Assembly: GCA_900129675.1 (NCBI GenBank)
Contig: FSRD01000001.1
Span: 5,321,501-5,385,500, forward strand
From: Bradyrhizobium erythrophlei
Lineage (GTDB): Bacteria > Pseudomonadota > Alphaproteobacteria > Rhizobiales > Xanthobacteraceae
Direction of reading: 5' to 3'
Length of the DNA: 64,000 nucleotides
In this document: positions 29,300 through 37,805 of the stretch, in pieces
Layout of the letters: every line of letters begins with the position of its first letter
Position numbering within the stretch: position 1 is the stretch's first letter
The notes under the pieces: generated by a model
What the model was told of the DNA's origin: nothing
Databases searched by the model: none
Seen by the model: the letters and a program-made list of their open reading frames with translations, nothing else
Translations under genes and position numbers: made by a program

Positions 29300-30636
29300 C
29301 CGTGCCCCTCCTTGACGAGGTCGGATGAGATCGCCTGGCTGCGCTCCAGGAAAACCGTCGGGGCGCGATGGCCGATCAGCCCGCGCGGCCGCCAGATCAT
29401 CAACAGCACCATCGCAATGCCGAATACCAGCATGCGGTACTGTTCGAGCCCGCGGAACAGCTCGAAGCCGCCGATCATCGCGAGCGCCGCCAGCGCCACG
29501 CCGAGCTGCGAGCCCATGCCGCCGAGCACCACGATCGCCAGCACCAGCGCCGATTCCTGGAAGGTGAAGGATTCCGGGCTGATGAAACCCTGTCGGGTTG
29601 CGAAGAACGCGCCGGCGAAGCCGCCGAACATCGCCCCCGTCGCAAATGCCGTCAGCTTGGTCGTCGTGGTGTTGATGCCGAGCGCGCGGCAGGCGACCTC
29701 GTCCTCGCGCAACGCTTCCCACGCGCGGCCGATCGGCAAGCGTCGCAGCCGGATCGTGACCCAGTTGGTGAGCAGCGCCAGCGCCAGGATCAGATAGAAC
29801 AGGAAGACGATGCGGTGGGTCGGTGAGAATTCGATGCCGAGTTTCGCGGCCAGGCCATCGTCGCCCGGGGTGAGCGGAATGCCGAACATGGTCGGGCGTG
29901 GAATGCCGGAAACGCCGTTCGGTCCGCCGGTCAGGCTCTGCCAGTTGATGATGACGAGCCGGATGATTTCGCCGAATGCCAGCGTGACGATGGCCAGATA
30001 GTCGCCGCGCAGCCGCAAGACCGGGAAGCCCAGCATCACCCCCCACAGCGCCGCGAGGATACCGGCGAGCGGCAGGCAGATCCAGAACGACAGCCCGAAA
30101 TTGGTCGCCAGCAGCGCGTAGGAATAGGCGCCGACCGCGTAGAACGCGACATAGCCGAGGTCGAGCAGGCCGGCGAGGCCGACCACCACGTTCAGCCCCC
30201 ATCCCAGCATCACGTAAGTGAGCACGAGGATGCCGAGGTCGAGAATGTAGCGCTGATCGTAGAAGATGACCGGCACCAGAAAGGTGAAGATCAAAAGCAC
30301 CGGCGCGATGCCACGCCGCGCCAGCGCAAGCGCGCTCTTTACGTTGGTTGGAACCACCCTGATGGTGCCGACCGGCCCCCACCATTGCCGCAGCAATTCG
30401 ACGACGATGCTGCCGCCGAACACGGTTGCGACCATGGCGGCGAGATCGCCGAACCGGGTCCAGTAAATCAGCTGACCGGTCGGGCCTGCTTCGGTGCGGA
30501 CGCCGATCATCAGCGAGAACAACACCAGCGCGACCAGCGCGCTGATCAGCGCCTTCTTGAAGATGAAGGCTGCGCCCAGCGCGTGCGAGGCTTGTATTGA
30601 TACGGCTGGGGGCGCGTTCACTCGGCCGCCCGTCAA
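29296..30636 (-). CDS. livM: branched-chain amino-acid ABC transporter permease LivM
   Basis: A 446-residue inner-membrane permease with about ten hydrophobic segments. The core family motif is seen in YVMLGWGLNVVVGLAGLLDLG and AFYAVGAYSYALL, and the cytoplasmic coupling loop in GRAWEALREDEVACRALGIN. The N-terminus is long, as in many LivM proteins, with two extra helices. TTG at 30636 overlaps the livH stop; a GTG at 30621 is an alternative start. It partners LivH to form the channel. Confidence 0.92.
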   Translation of the reverse strand: MTGGRVNAPPAVSIQASHALGAAFIFKKALISALVALVLFSLMIGVRTEAGPTGQLIYWTRFGDLAAMVATVFGGSIVVELLRQWWGPVGTIRVVPTNVKSALALARRGIAPVLLIFTFLVPVIFYDQRYILDLGILVLTYVMLGWGLNVVVGLAGLLDLGYVAFYAVGAYSYALLATNFGLSFWICLPLAGILAALWGVMLGFPVLRLRGDYLAIVTLAFGEIIRLVIINWQSLTGGPNGVSGIPRPTMFGIPLTPGDDGLAAKLGIEFSPTHRIVFLFYLILALALLTNWVTIRLRRLPIGRAWEALREDEVACRALGINTTTTKLTAFATGAMFGGFAGAFFATRQGFISPESFTFQESALVLAIVVLGGMGSQLGVALAALAMIGGFELFRGLEQYRMLVFGIAMVLLMIWRPRGLIGHRAPTVFLERSQAISSDLVKEGHG

Positions 30637-31550
30637 ACTTTTTCAACTTCGGGCCGGCCAAGCAGGCCGGTCGGAAGGAAGATCAAGACGATGATCAGGA
30701 TCGAGAACGCCGCGACATCCTTGTATTCGACAGAGAAGTAAGCCGACCACATGGTCTCGATCAGGCCGATGGCGAGTCCGCCCAGCATCGCGCCGGGCAG
30801 CGAGCCGATGCCGCCGAGCACGGCCGCAGTGAACGCCTTGATGCCGGCGACAAAGCCCATGTTGAAATCGACCTGGCCGTAGTAGAGCAGGTACATCATG
30901 CCAGCGACCGCGGCGAGGGCGGCGCCGATGACAAACGTCATGGAGATGGTGCGATCGACGTCGACGCCGAGCAGCGCCGCCATGGTCTGGTCCTGTTCGC
31001 AGGCGCGCATGTCGCGGCCGAGCCGGGTGCGCGCCACCAGCCAGGTGAACAGCGCCAGCAGCACGATGGTAGCGATGACGACGACGATCTGGACGTTGGA
31101 CAGTTGCACGACGAAGCCGCTGGCGCCCTCATGCAGCGTGTAGCCGCCCCGGATGATCGGCGGCACCGGCTTGACGCGCGCGCCCTGGGCGATCTGCGAA
31201 TAATTGGTCAGCACGAATGACATACCGATGGCAGACAGCATCGGCGCGAGGCGGAACGAGTGCCGCAGCGGCCGGTAGGCGATGCGCTCGACGGTCCAGC
31301 CGTAAAGCGCGGTGATCGCCATCGAGACCAGCAGCACGATCAGCAGGATCAGGGGGATCGCGGTCAGGCCGAACGAGACCAGGATCAGGAACGAGATCAG
31401 CGCGATGAAGCCACCGATCATGAAGATGTCGCCATGGGCGAAATTGATCATGCCGACGATGCCATAGACCATCGTGTAGCCGATGGCGATCAGGCCATAG
31501 ACCGAGCCGAGCACGAGGCCGTTGATGAGTTGCTGGGCGAAATAATCCAT
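30633..31550 (-). CDS. livH: branched-chain amino-acid ABC transporter permease LivH
   Basis: A 305-residue permease with about eight helices. The N-terminal signature GLVLGSVYGLIAIGYTMVYG and INFAHGDIFMIG are diagnostic of LivH. The coupling loop is RDMRACEQDQTMAALLGVD. It is the first gene of the coupled liv set, so the promoter should lie in 31551-31824. Confidence 0.93.
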   Translation of the reverse strand: MDYFAQQLINGLVLGSVYGLIAIGYTMVYGIVGMINFAHGDIFMIGGFIALISFLILVSFGLTAIPLILLIVLLVSMAITALYGWTVERIAYRPLRHSFRLAPMLSAIGMSFVLTNYSQIAQGARVKPVPPIIRGGYTLHEGASGFVVQLSNVQIVVVIATIVLLALFTWLVARTRLGRDMRACEQDQTMAALLGVDVDRTISMTFVIGAALAAVAGMMYLLYYGQVDFNMGFVAGIKAFTAAVLGGIGSLPGAMLGGLAIGLIETMWSAYFSVEYKDVAAFSILIIVLIFLPTGLLGRPEVEKV

Positions 31551-31824
31551 GCGCTGCCGTATTTAGAGAAGAGACGCGACGAGGGCCCCCGGCAGCCTTA
31601 ATCGACGCGTCGGCTGGTTTTTAACAGTGGGAACCGGGGGCGGCAACAGCGCTCGCGGCGGCTTAAGGGCTTGTACATAGCTAGTTTTTGCGTCGGAGGT
31701 TCCGCCGTGACGGTGGCGACATGCGGTTGCCGCGCAATCTTCACCTGGGAACTGCGGTTCCACCGCAACCAATGCCGGCTGCCTGAGTTGTCGGCCGGCG
31801 ATGTTCAACAACGGAGATCCCCGA

Positions 31825-31980
31825 ATGAACAACCCAAACCAGAACCCGGGCCAGCAGAACCAGAACCCGGGTCAGAAGCCAGGTCAGCAGCAGGGCGGCG
31901 GCCAGAAGCCGGGCCAGCAGCAGCAGGATCCCAACCGTCAGGGCCAGAAACCCGATCAACAGGGCAAGGGCGGCCGTTAA
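31825..31980 (+). CDS. 51-residue Gln/Gly/Pro/Asn low-complexity protein
   Basis: ATG at 31825, with CGGAG 8 bases upstream; stop TAA at 31978. The peptide begins MNNPNQNPGQQNQNPGQ and repeats PGQ(Q/K) units to the end (QGKGGR). It has no hydrophobic segment and should be disordered, soluble and basic. A clean ribosome site, and a strong terminator 28 bases after the stop, argue that it is a real, well-expressed small gene. Similar small proteins occur in bradyrhizobia; the function is unknown. Confidence 0.65.
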   Translation: MNNPNQNPGQQNQNPGQKPGQQQGGGQKPGQQQQDPNRQGQKPDQQGKGGR

Positions 31981-32008
31981 TTCGGACTTGAATCAAGCGA
32001 GAGCAAGG

Positions 32009-32041
32009 AAAGTCCTGCCGAAAGGCGGGGCTTTACTTTTT
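32009..32041 (+). terminator. intrinsic terminator of the small PGQ-repeat gene
   Basis: An 11-bp stem AAAGTCCTGCC / GGCGGGGCTTT (two G-U pairs) with GAAA tetraloop, followed by ACTTTTT. Confidence 0.85.
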
Positions 32042-32056
32042 GTTCTCTGTTCACTC

Positions 32057-32172
32057 GTCACCCCCGGGCAAGAGCGCGAAGCGCGTCTTCGCGCTGGATG
32101 ACCCGGGGGTCCATCGCTCCTCGCAAGACTCTTTCAGAGAGGATGGATGGCCGGATCAAGTCCGGCCATGAC
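32057..32172. repeat. palindromic intergenic repeat
   Basis: It runs from GTCACCCCCGGGCAAGAGCG to GGCCGGATCAAGTCCGGCCA and ends TGAC. Internal AGCGCGAAGCGCGTCTTC is shared with the repeat at 34135-34244. It lies in the 345-base gap 31981-32325, which holds no other feature beyond the terminator. Confidence 0.6.
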
Positions 32173-32325
32173 ACAGTATGATTTGCCGCAAAGGTACTGA
32201 GATCCTCTTGTCGGCGCCATTAAGGTAAACAAAGGGTTTAAATTGCCGCCTGCTGTTGAAGCGAGTTAGCTCGCTGCTCAAACCGCCGCCCCGGTCCGGG
32301 GCTCGCGGAACAAGCGGGAAGCGAC

Positions 32326-32859
32326 ATGTTCAGCAACTGGCGGATCAGCTCATTCAACGGCGCGCTGCTGGCGGCCTATTTCATTCCGTCCTGGACCATG
32401 GTCGCGTTCAAGATCATGATTTCGCCGGTCCACGGCCTTTATGAGCGGCCGAACATATCGGTTGCGCTGTTCATCAGCGATCATCTGCAAATGGCGGGAT
32501 TGGCCACCGTGCGCTTCGCCTGGCTGTTGGCGCTGGGCCGGATGACGGTGGTGGCGTTCTTTGCGATCTTTCTCCTCTTCCTCGCCCGTGCCGCGATCCG
32601 CAAGAGCGGAGGCAACAATGAAGCGCTCGGTGTGGCGCTTGCGATCGGCAGCGTGATCAGTTTCGCCAGCATGGTGTTGGCGTCGCAGGTCGGCGAGACC
32701 GAGGCGCTTCGGCTGCATGCGACCGAATTGTTGATGTTGCTCGGCACCGCGATCGTTCTTCTGGTCGAATCGCCGGCGAAACCGCAGGCCCAAAAGCAGG
32801 CGCAGGTGCAGGCCGATTCCGGCGCGACGTCCGGCGACCTATCCCTTCAGCAATCCTAA
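32326..32859 (+). CDS. membrane protein of unknown function
   Basis: A 177-residue protein with four hydrophobic segments: GALLAAYFIPSWTMVAFKIM, a segment around TVRFAWLLALGRMTVVAFF, IFLLFLARAA, and VALAIGSVISFASMVLAS with LLMLLGTAIVLLV. A polar Gln/Ala-rich tail (KPQAQKQAQVQADSG) follows. GGGAAGCG precedes the ATG. No family is recognised. Its 3' end overlaps the convergent pcaC gene by 21 bases. Confidence 0.65.
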   Translation: MFSNWRISSFNGALLAAYFIPSWTMVAFKIMISPVHGLYERPNISVALFISDHLQMAGLATVRFAWLLALGRMTVVAFFAIFLLFLARAAIRKSGGNNEALGVALAIGSVISFASMVLASQVGETEALRLHATELLMLLGTAIVLLVESPAKPQAQKQAQVQADSGATSGDLSLQQS

Positions 32860-33231
32860 TTCCGCGACGATCGCGGCCGCTTCCTTCACAGCGTGATTGG
32901 CGGCCGGCACGCCGCAATAGATCGCCTGCTGCAGCAGGATTTCCTTGATATCGTCCGGCGTAAAACCGCCTTCCGCCAGCGCCGCGCGCACGTGCAGGCG
33001 AAACTCGTCCCACTGGCCGAGCGCGACCATGGTGCCGATCACGAGCACGCGGCGGGTGCGGTGGTCGAAATGCGGCCGGGTCCAGATATCGCCCCAGGCA
33101 TAGCGCGTGATCAGGTCCTGGAAATCGGTATTGAACGCATTGCGGTTGGCGATCGATTTGTCGACCCAGGCATCGCCAAGCACTTTTCGGCGCTGGGTCA
33201 TGCCGTCGTCGCGGCGCTTCTGGTCGTCCAT
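32839..33231 (-). CDS. pcaC: 4-carboxymuconolactone decarboxylase
   Basis: A 130-residue enzyme of the AhpD/CMD fold. It decarboxylates 4-carboxymuconolactone to 3-oxoadipate enol-lactone. The ATG at 33231 has AGGAGG upstream; a frame extending to 33285 runs into a repeat and is not used. Family features: KVLGDAWVDKS at the N-terminus, TRYAWGDIWTRP, and the C-terminal KEILLQQAIYCGVPAANHA with the active-site Cys and His. It is the third gene in the pcaB-pcaD-pcaC series. Confidence 0.92.
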   Translation of the reverse strand: MDDQKRRDDGMTQRRKVLGDAWVDKSIANRNAFNTDFQDLITRYAWGDIWTRPHFDHRTRRVLVIGTMVALGQWDEFRLHVRAALAEGGFTPDDIKEILLQQAIYCGVPAANHAVKEAAAIVAELGLLKG

Positions 33232-33244
33232 GTTTTCTCCTCCC

Positions 33245-33327
33245 GTCATTGCGAGCGTAGCGAAGCAATCCATGGAGCCGCGCAAAGAAAGAATGGATTG
33301 CTTCGTCGCTTCGCTCCAAGCAATGAC
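33245..33327. repeat. palindromic intergenic repeat (GTCATTGCGAG type)
   Basis: The ends GTCATTGCGAGCGTAGCGAA and CTTCGCTCCAAGCAATGAC are near inverted copies, with GCAATCCAT / ATGGATTGC inside. It forms a long hairpin between pcaD and pcaC. Confidence 0.75.
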
Positions 33328-33337
33328 TCTGTTAGAG

Positions 33338-34120
33338 TTAGGGTTGCGTCAGGAAACCGACCACGGCGTCGGTGAAGGCGTGCGGCTGTTCGACATTGGA
33401 AATATGCGCGGCGTCCAGGATGGTCATGCTCGCGCCGGGAATTTTGCTGCGGATGAACTCGCCGGCCGCAATCGGCGTTGCCATGTCGTGACGGCCGGCG
33501 ATCACCAGGGTCGGGCTCTTGATCTTGGGCAATAGTTCGCGCTGGTCGAGCGTGCTCAGCGCCTCGCAGCAGGCGAGATAGCCTTCGACCGGCGAGGCCA
33601 GCAGCATCGCCTTCATGTTGGCGGCGATTTGCGGCTCGCGCTCGCGAAAATCCGCCGTCAGCCAGCCTGCTATGACGGTATCCGCGACCGCTGACATGCC
33701 GCCTTCCTTCACCGCCTTGATGCGGTTCAGCCAATTGGTCGGGTCCGGATAATAACAGGCGGTGTTGGCGAGAATGATCTTGCCGAAGCGATCCGGCGCG
33801 TTGGCGCCCAGCCATTGCCCGACCATGCCGCCCATCGACAGGCCACACCAGTGCGTCCTGGCGATGTTGAGGTCGTCGAGGATCGCCAGCACGTCGCGGC
33901 CGAACCGTTCCATCGAATAGGGGCCGGGCGGCACGCCGGATTTGCCGTGGCCGCGGCGGTCATAGCGGATGACGCGAAATACTTGGCCGAGCGCCTTCAT
34001 CTGCGGCTCCCACATCTGCAGCGTGCAGCCCAGCGAATTCGACAGCATCAGCGTCGGTCCGCCGTCGCGGCCTTCGACGGATACGTTGAGCAGGCAACCG
34101 TCGGCGTCGATCATCGGCAT
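33338..34120 (-). CDS. pcaD: 3-oxoadipate enol-lactonase
   Basis: A 260-residue alpha/beta hydrolase that opens 3-oxoadipate enol-lactone in the beta-ketoadipate pathway. The nucleophile elbow is GLSMGGMVGQ. The catalytic acid lies in VIAGRHDMATP and the histidine in DAAHISNVEQP. YDRRGHGKS marks the oxyanion region. Length is right and the frame intact. pcaC follows after a hairpin repeat, so differential expression within the operon is possible. Confidence 0.93.
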   Translation of the reverse strand: MPMIDADGCLLNVSVEGRDGGPTLMLSNSLGCTLQMWEPQMKALGQVFRVIRYDRRGHGKSGVPPGPYSMERFGRDVLAILDDLNIARTHWCGLSMGGMVGQWLGANAPDRFGKIILANTACYYPDPTNWLNRIKAVKEGGMSAVADTVIAGWLTADFREREPQIAANMKAMLLASPVEGYLACCEALSTLDQRELLPKIKSPTLVIAGRHDMATPIAAGEFIRSKIPGASMTILDAAHISNVEQPHAFTDAVVGFLTQP

Positions 34121-34134
34121 TTTGCGCGTTCCTC

Positions 34135-34244
34135 GTCATGCGCGGGCATAAGCGCGAAGCGCGTCTTCTGCCCAGTAACCCGCGCATCCATCTAAGAAGA
34201 GTCCAATCAAGAAGATGGATTGCCGGGTCAAGCCCGGCAACGAC
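34135..34244. repeat. palindromic intergenic repeat
   Basis: It begins GTCATGCGCGGGCATAAGCG, has AGCGCGAAGCGCGTCTTC in common with 32057-32172, and ends GCCGGGTCAAGCCCGGCAAC. It lies between pcaB and pcaD. Confidence 0.65.
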
Positions 34245-34251
34245 ATCTGAA

Positions 34252-35607
34252 CTACTTTTGATCGAGCGAAGCCAGCAGGCGGTCGATCAGCGCTTGCGAG
34301 GCGCCCTGATAGGCCATCGGCTCGAACAGTTTCGCAAGTTTTTCCACATCGAGATGTGCGCTGACGCGCGAGTCGGCAGTCAGCACGTCGCGCAGGTGTT
34401 TCTTCTCCGCGACCGCCTTCTTGCTGGCCGCCTCGATCAGGTGATGGGCGTCGCTCTTGCCGATCTTTTCGGCGAGCGCAAACGTCACCGCTTCCGCCAT
34501 GATCAGCCCGCCCGTCGCCTCGAGATTGACGCGCATGCGCGCGGCGTCGATCTCGAGCCCTTCGGCGATATCGACGATCGCGGCGAGCGCACCCGAAGTG
34601 ACGAGCAGCAGCGTCGGCAGGGTCGGCCATTCCGCATGCCAGGGTCCGGCGCTGCGTTCGTGATCCCCGACCTGGGCGGCAAAAATCGTCGCCGCGAGAT
34701 TAGGCGCCATGGTGGCCGCCGCCAGCGCGCCGGCTGCCGCGACGGGATTGCGCTTGTGCGGCATGGTGGAAGAGCCGCCGCGGCCTTCGCCCGAGGGCTC
34801 GAAGGCTTCGGCGACGTCGGTCTGCATCATCAGGGAAACGTCGCGCGCGATCTTGCCGCAGGTGCCGGCCAGGATCGCGAACACCGAAGCTGCTTCCGCG
34901 ATGCGGTCGCGATGGGTGTGCCAGGGCGCGTCCGGCAGCGGCAGTTTTAAAAGCCCGGCCAGCTTCTCGGCGACCGGCAAGCCGTTGTCGCCGAGCGCCG
35001 CCAGCGTCCCGGCGGCGCCGCCGAATTGCAGCGCCAGCGTCTCGCCGCGCAGCCGCTGCAGCCGTTTGCGCGAGCGGTGCAACGCTGCGGCATATTCGGC
35101 GAGCTTGAGCCCGAACGGCATCGGCAGCGCGTGCTGCAGCCAGGTGCGCGCGACCACCGCGGTGGTGCGATGCTGGCGCGCCAGTTTGGCGAAGCCTGCG
35201 ACCGCGCGGTCGATATCGCCGAGCAGCACGTCGATGGCGGCGCGCAAGGTCAGCATGGTAGCGGTATCGATCACGTCCTGGCTGGTCGCGCCCCAATGCA
35301 CATAGCGCGCGGCCTCGGTATCAGCCTTGGCGACGTTGGCGGTCAGCATCTTGACCAGGGGAATCGCGAGATTGCCGGATCGGGTCGCGGCCTCGGCGAG
35401 CGCTACGAGGTCGAATGATTCGGCCTTGCAGGCGCCGGCGATCGTATCAGCCGCGCGCTCCGGAATGACGCCGATGCTGGCTTCGGCTCGCGCCAGTGCG
35501 GCCTCGAAATCGAGCATGTTTTGCAGGCATGCGGCATCGTCGCATACCGCGCGCATCGCGGTACTCGACAGCATCGGGGCCAGCAAGGGAGAGAGGGAAG
35601 TGCTCAT
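34252..35607 (-). CDS. pcaB: 3-carboxy-cis,cis-muconate cycloisomerase
   Basis: A 451-residue fumarase-superfamily enzyme that lactonises 3-carboxymuconate in protocatechuate breakdown. The ATG at 35607 begins MSTSLSPLLAPMLSS; the longer open frame is not homologous. The superfamily signature GSSTMPHKRNP is present, as are WGATSQDVIDTA and RTWLQHALPMPFGLKLAEY. It is first in the pcaB-pcaD-pcaC order. The ring-cleaving pcaHG genes are not in the window, so the cluster is only part of the pathway or pcaHG lie elsewhere. Confidence 0.93.
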   Translation of the reverse strand: MSTSLSPLLAPMLSSTAMRAVCDDAACLQNMLDFEAALARAEASIGVIPERAADTIAGACKAESFDLVALAEAATRSGNLAIPLVKMLTANVAKADTEAARYVHWGATSQDVIDTATMLTLRAAIDVLLGDIDRAVAGFAKLARQHRTTAVVARTWLQHALPMPFGLKLAEYAAALHRSRKRLQRLRGETLALQFGGAAGTLAALGDNGLPVAEKLAGLLKLPLPDAPWHTHRDRIAEAASVFAILAGTCGKIARDVSLMMQTDVAEAFEPSGEGRGGSSTMPHKRNPVAAAGALAAATMAPNLAATIFAAQVGDHERSAGPWHAEWPTLPTLLLVTSGALAAIVDIAEGLEIDAARMRVNLEATGGLIMAEAVTFALAEKIGKSDAHHLIEAASKKAVAEKKHLRDVLTADSRVSAHLDVEKLAKLFEPMAYQGASQALIDRLLASLDQK

Positions 35608-35809
35608 CTGCGCGCGACCTAACCATCCCCGGTTGGCTCTGCCAATGGCCCCCGATCGGTTTGCGCACTTTCTGGTCAGAAACCGGCGCCGCTTTTGCGG
35701 CCTGCTGCGCCCGCGAATATGCATCGCTCATTGTCGGAAGGTGGTCTTTCTTTTGGGCCAAGCGTGCTTTACTTGGGGGAGGTTGAAGCGATCCAGGAGG
35801 TCACCCCCC

Positions 35810-36256
35810 ATGGCCATGACGATGACCGGCGAAGTCCAGCTTGCGGCGCCGCGCGAGGCGGTGTGGGCCAAATTGAACGATCCCGAAGTGCTGAAAGTCT
35901 GCATCCCCGGCTGCGAGGAACTGGAGAAGACCGACGATGGCGGCTTCCGCGCCACCGCCAAAATGAAGGTCGGCCCGGTCTCCGCCCGCTTCAAGGGCAA
36001 GGTGATGCTGAGCGATCTCGATCCGCCCAACGGCTACAAGATCTCGGGCGAGGGCGAGGGCGGGGTTGCCGGTTTCGCCAAGGGCGGCGCCACGGTGGGG
36101 CTGGCCGAGAAGGATGGCGGGACGCTTTTGAGCTACAATGTCGAGGCGCAGATCGGCGGCAAGCTGGCCCAGCTCGGGCAGCGGCTGATCAACGGCGCGG
36201 CCAAGAAGCTGGCCGACGAGTTCTTCGCCAATTTCGCCAAGGCGGTCCAGGGTTGA
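35810..36256 (+). CDS. coxG: CoxG family protein (CO dehydrogenase subunit G-like)
   Basis: A 148-residue SRPBCC-fold protein. The ATG at 35810 has AGGAGG 8 bases upstream. The family opening MTGEVQLAAPREAVWAKLND and IPGCEELEK are intact, followed by KVGPVSARFKGKV and the glycine-rich GGVAGFAKGGATVGL. CoxG proteins are thought to help recruit CO dehydrogenase to the membrane. The C-terminal membrane anchor of the longest CoxG forms is missing. It opens the cox gene cluster. Confidence 0.9.
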   Translation: MAMTMTGEVQLAAPREAVWAKLNDPEVLKVCIPGCEELEKTDDGGFRATAKMKVGPVSARFKGKVMLSDLDPPNGYKISGEGEGGVAGFAKGGATVGLAEKDGGTLLSYNVEAQIGGKLAQLGQRLINGAAKKLADEFFANFAKAVQG

Positions 36257-36433
36257 TTCCCGAAAAAGCCTGATCCCTGAGAAGGCTAGACCCGCCCAAG
36301 AGTCCCGCCAGGTCATATCAGGCCATGCCCCAGCTGAGGTTGCTCATTGCCGGCATGGCCCATATTATGGCCTTTGAACGTTTCTAAACGCCTGTTCTGC
36401 CGATATGCGGCAGGGCAGCCCAAGAGAGTGCTG

Positions 36434-36919
36434 ATGGCCAAGATTTCCCTGATCGTGAACGGCAATCCCGTAAACGCCAATGTCGACCCCCGTACCCTGC
36501 TGGTCCAGTTTCTGCGCGAAAATCTGCGCCTGACGGGCACCCATGTCGGTTGCGACACCTCGCAGTGCGGCGCCTGTGTCGTCCATCTCGACGGCAAGGC
36601 GGTCAAATCCTGCACCACGCTGGCGGTCATGGCCGACGGCCATGAGGTCAAGACCATCGAGGGCCTGGCCGCCGACGGCGCGCCGCTGCATCCGATGCAG
36701 GAAGCCTTTCGCGAGCATCACGGCCTGCAATGCGGCTTCTGCACCCCCGGCATGATCATGACCGCGGTCGATATCGTGCATCGCAAGGGCCATGACCTCT
36801 CCGACCATGTCATCCGCGAAGAGCTCGAAGGCAATCTGTGCCGCTGCACCGGCTACCAGAACATCGTTCAATCGATCGCAGCCGGCGCCAAGGCGATGGC
36901 CAAGTCCGACCTCGCTTAA
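36434..36919 (+). CDS. coxS: molybdenum hydroxylase small [2Fe-2S] subunit (CoxS-like)
   Basis: A 161-residue electron-transfer subunit of a CO-dehydrogenase or xanthine-dehydrogenase-type enzyme. The plant-type cluster ligands are in [22 protein letters not shown] (three Cys plus one further on), and the second cluster in QCGFCTPGM with [13 protein letters not shown] at 36434, with in-frame GTG at 36428 as alternative. It lies directly before coxM; the usual large-subunit gene between them is missing. Confidence 0.93.
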   Translation: MAKISLIVNGNPVNANVDPRTLLVQFLRENLRLTGTHVGCDTSQCGACVVHLDGKAVKSCTTLAVMADGHEVKTIEGLAADGAPLHPMQEAFREHHGLQCGFCTPGMIMTAVDIVHRKGHDLSDHVIREELEGNLCRCTGYQNIVQSIAAGAKAMAKSDLA

Positions 36920-36964
36920 ACCAGATCATCGCGACTGCGATCAGGAAATTTCCGGGAAACTTTC

Positions 36965-37768
36965 ATGTACGAATTCAAATATCATCGTCCGGCAACCGTG
37001 CGGCAGGCCGCCAATCTCCTGGTGAAGAACGAAGACGCCAAACTGATCGCCGGCGGCCACACGCTGGTGCCGGTCATGAAGCAGCGGCTCGCCAGCCCCC
37101 CGCATCTGGTCGACCTCTCCCATATCGAGGGGCTGGATACGATCGAGATGAAGGGCCGTGCGCTGGTGATCGGCGCCACCTCCAAGCACGCCGATGTCGC
37201 CACCTCCGCCGTCGTCGGCGAGGCGATCCCGGCGCTGGCCGAACTGGCCGGCCAGATCGGCGACCCCGCGGTGCGCCACAAGGGCACGATCGGCGGCTCG
37301 CTCGCCAACAACGATCCGACCGCGGATTATCCCGCCGCGTGCCTAGCGCTCGGCGCCACCATCGTCACCAACAAGCGCCGCCTCAAGGCCGAAGAGTTTT
37401 TCCAGGGCCTGTTCACGACCGCGCTGGAGAGCGACGAGATCATCACCAAAGTGATGTTCCCGGTGCCGAAGAAGGCGGCCTACGTCAAGTTCCGCAACCA
37501 GGCCTCGCGTTACGCGCTGGTCGGCGTGTTCGTCGCCAAGCGTCCGTCGGACGTGCGGGTGGCCGTCACCGGCGCCGGCGCGGACGGCGTATTCCGCGTC
37601 ACCGCGTTCGAGGAAGCGCTGAAGAAGCGTTTTTCGCACAAGATGCTCGACGGCCTGTCGGTGCCGGCGGAAGGATTGAACAGCGACCTGCACGGCAGCG
37701 CCGAATATCGCGCCCATCTGATCGGGGTGCTGACGCGCCGCGCGGTCGAAGCTGCGACCGCCAAATAA
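36965..37768 (+). CDS. coxM: molybdenum hydroxylase FAD-binding medium subunit (CoxM-like)
   Basis: A 267-residue subunit passing electrons from the Fe-S subunit to its acceptor through FAD. FAD-binding motifs AGGHTLVPVMKQRL and TIGGSLANNDPTADYPA are intact. The C-terminal CO_deh_flav_C domain follows (KFRNQASRYALVGVFVA). The start MYEFKYHRPATV is typical. The gap to coxS is 45 bases, too short for any coxL. Downstream lie the MoxR and VWA maturation genes. Confidence 0.93.
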   Translation: MYEFKYHRPATVRQAANLLVKNEDAKLIAGGHTLVPVMKQRLASPPHLVDLSHIEGLDTIEMKGRALVIGATSKHADVATSAVVGEAIPALAELAGQIGDPAVRHKGTIGGSLANNDPTADYPAACLALGATIVTNKRRLKAEEFFQGLFTTALESDEIITKVMFPVPKKAAYVKFRNQASRYALVGVFVAKRPSDVRVAVTGAGADGVFRVTAFEEALKKRFSHKMLDGLSVPAEGLNSDLHGSAEYRAHLIGVLTRRAVEAATAK

Positions 37769-37805
37769 AATTGCCAACTCCTGCTCTATCAAGACTGGCT
37801 TGCCC

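Noticed and set aside
36257-36433. A displaced coxL or fragment around coxS
   Set aside because: No molybdopterin-binding sequence is seen here or in the other spacers of the cluster.
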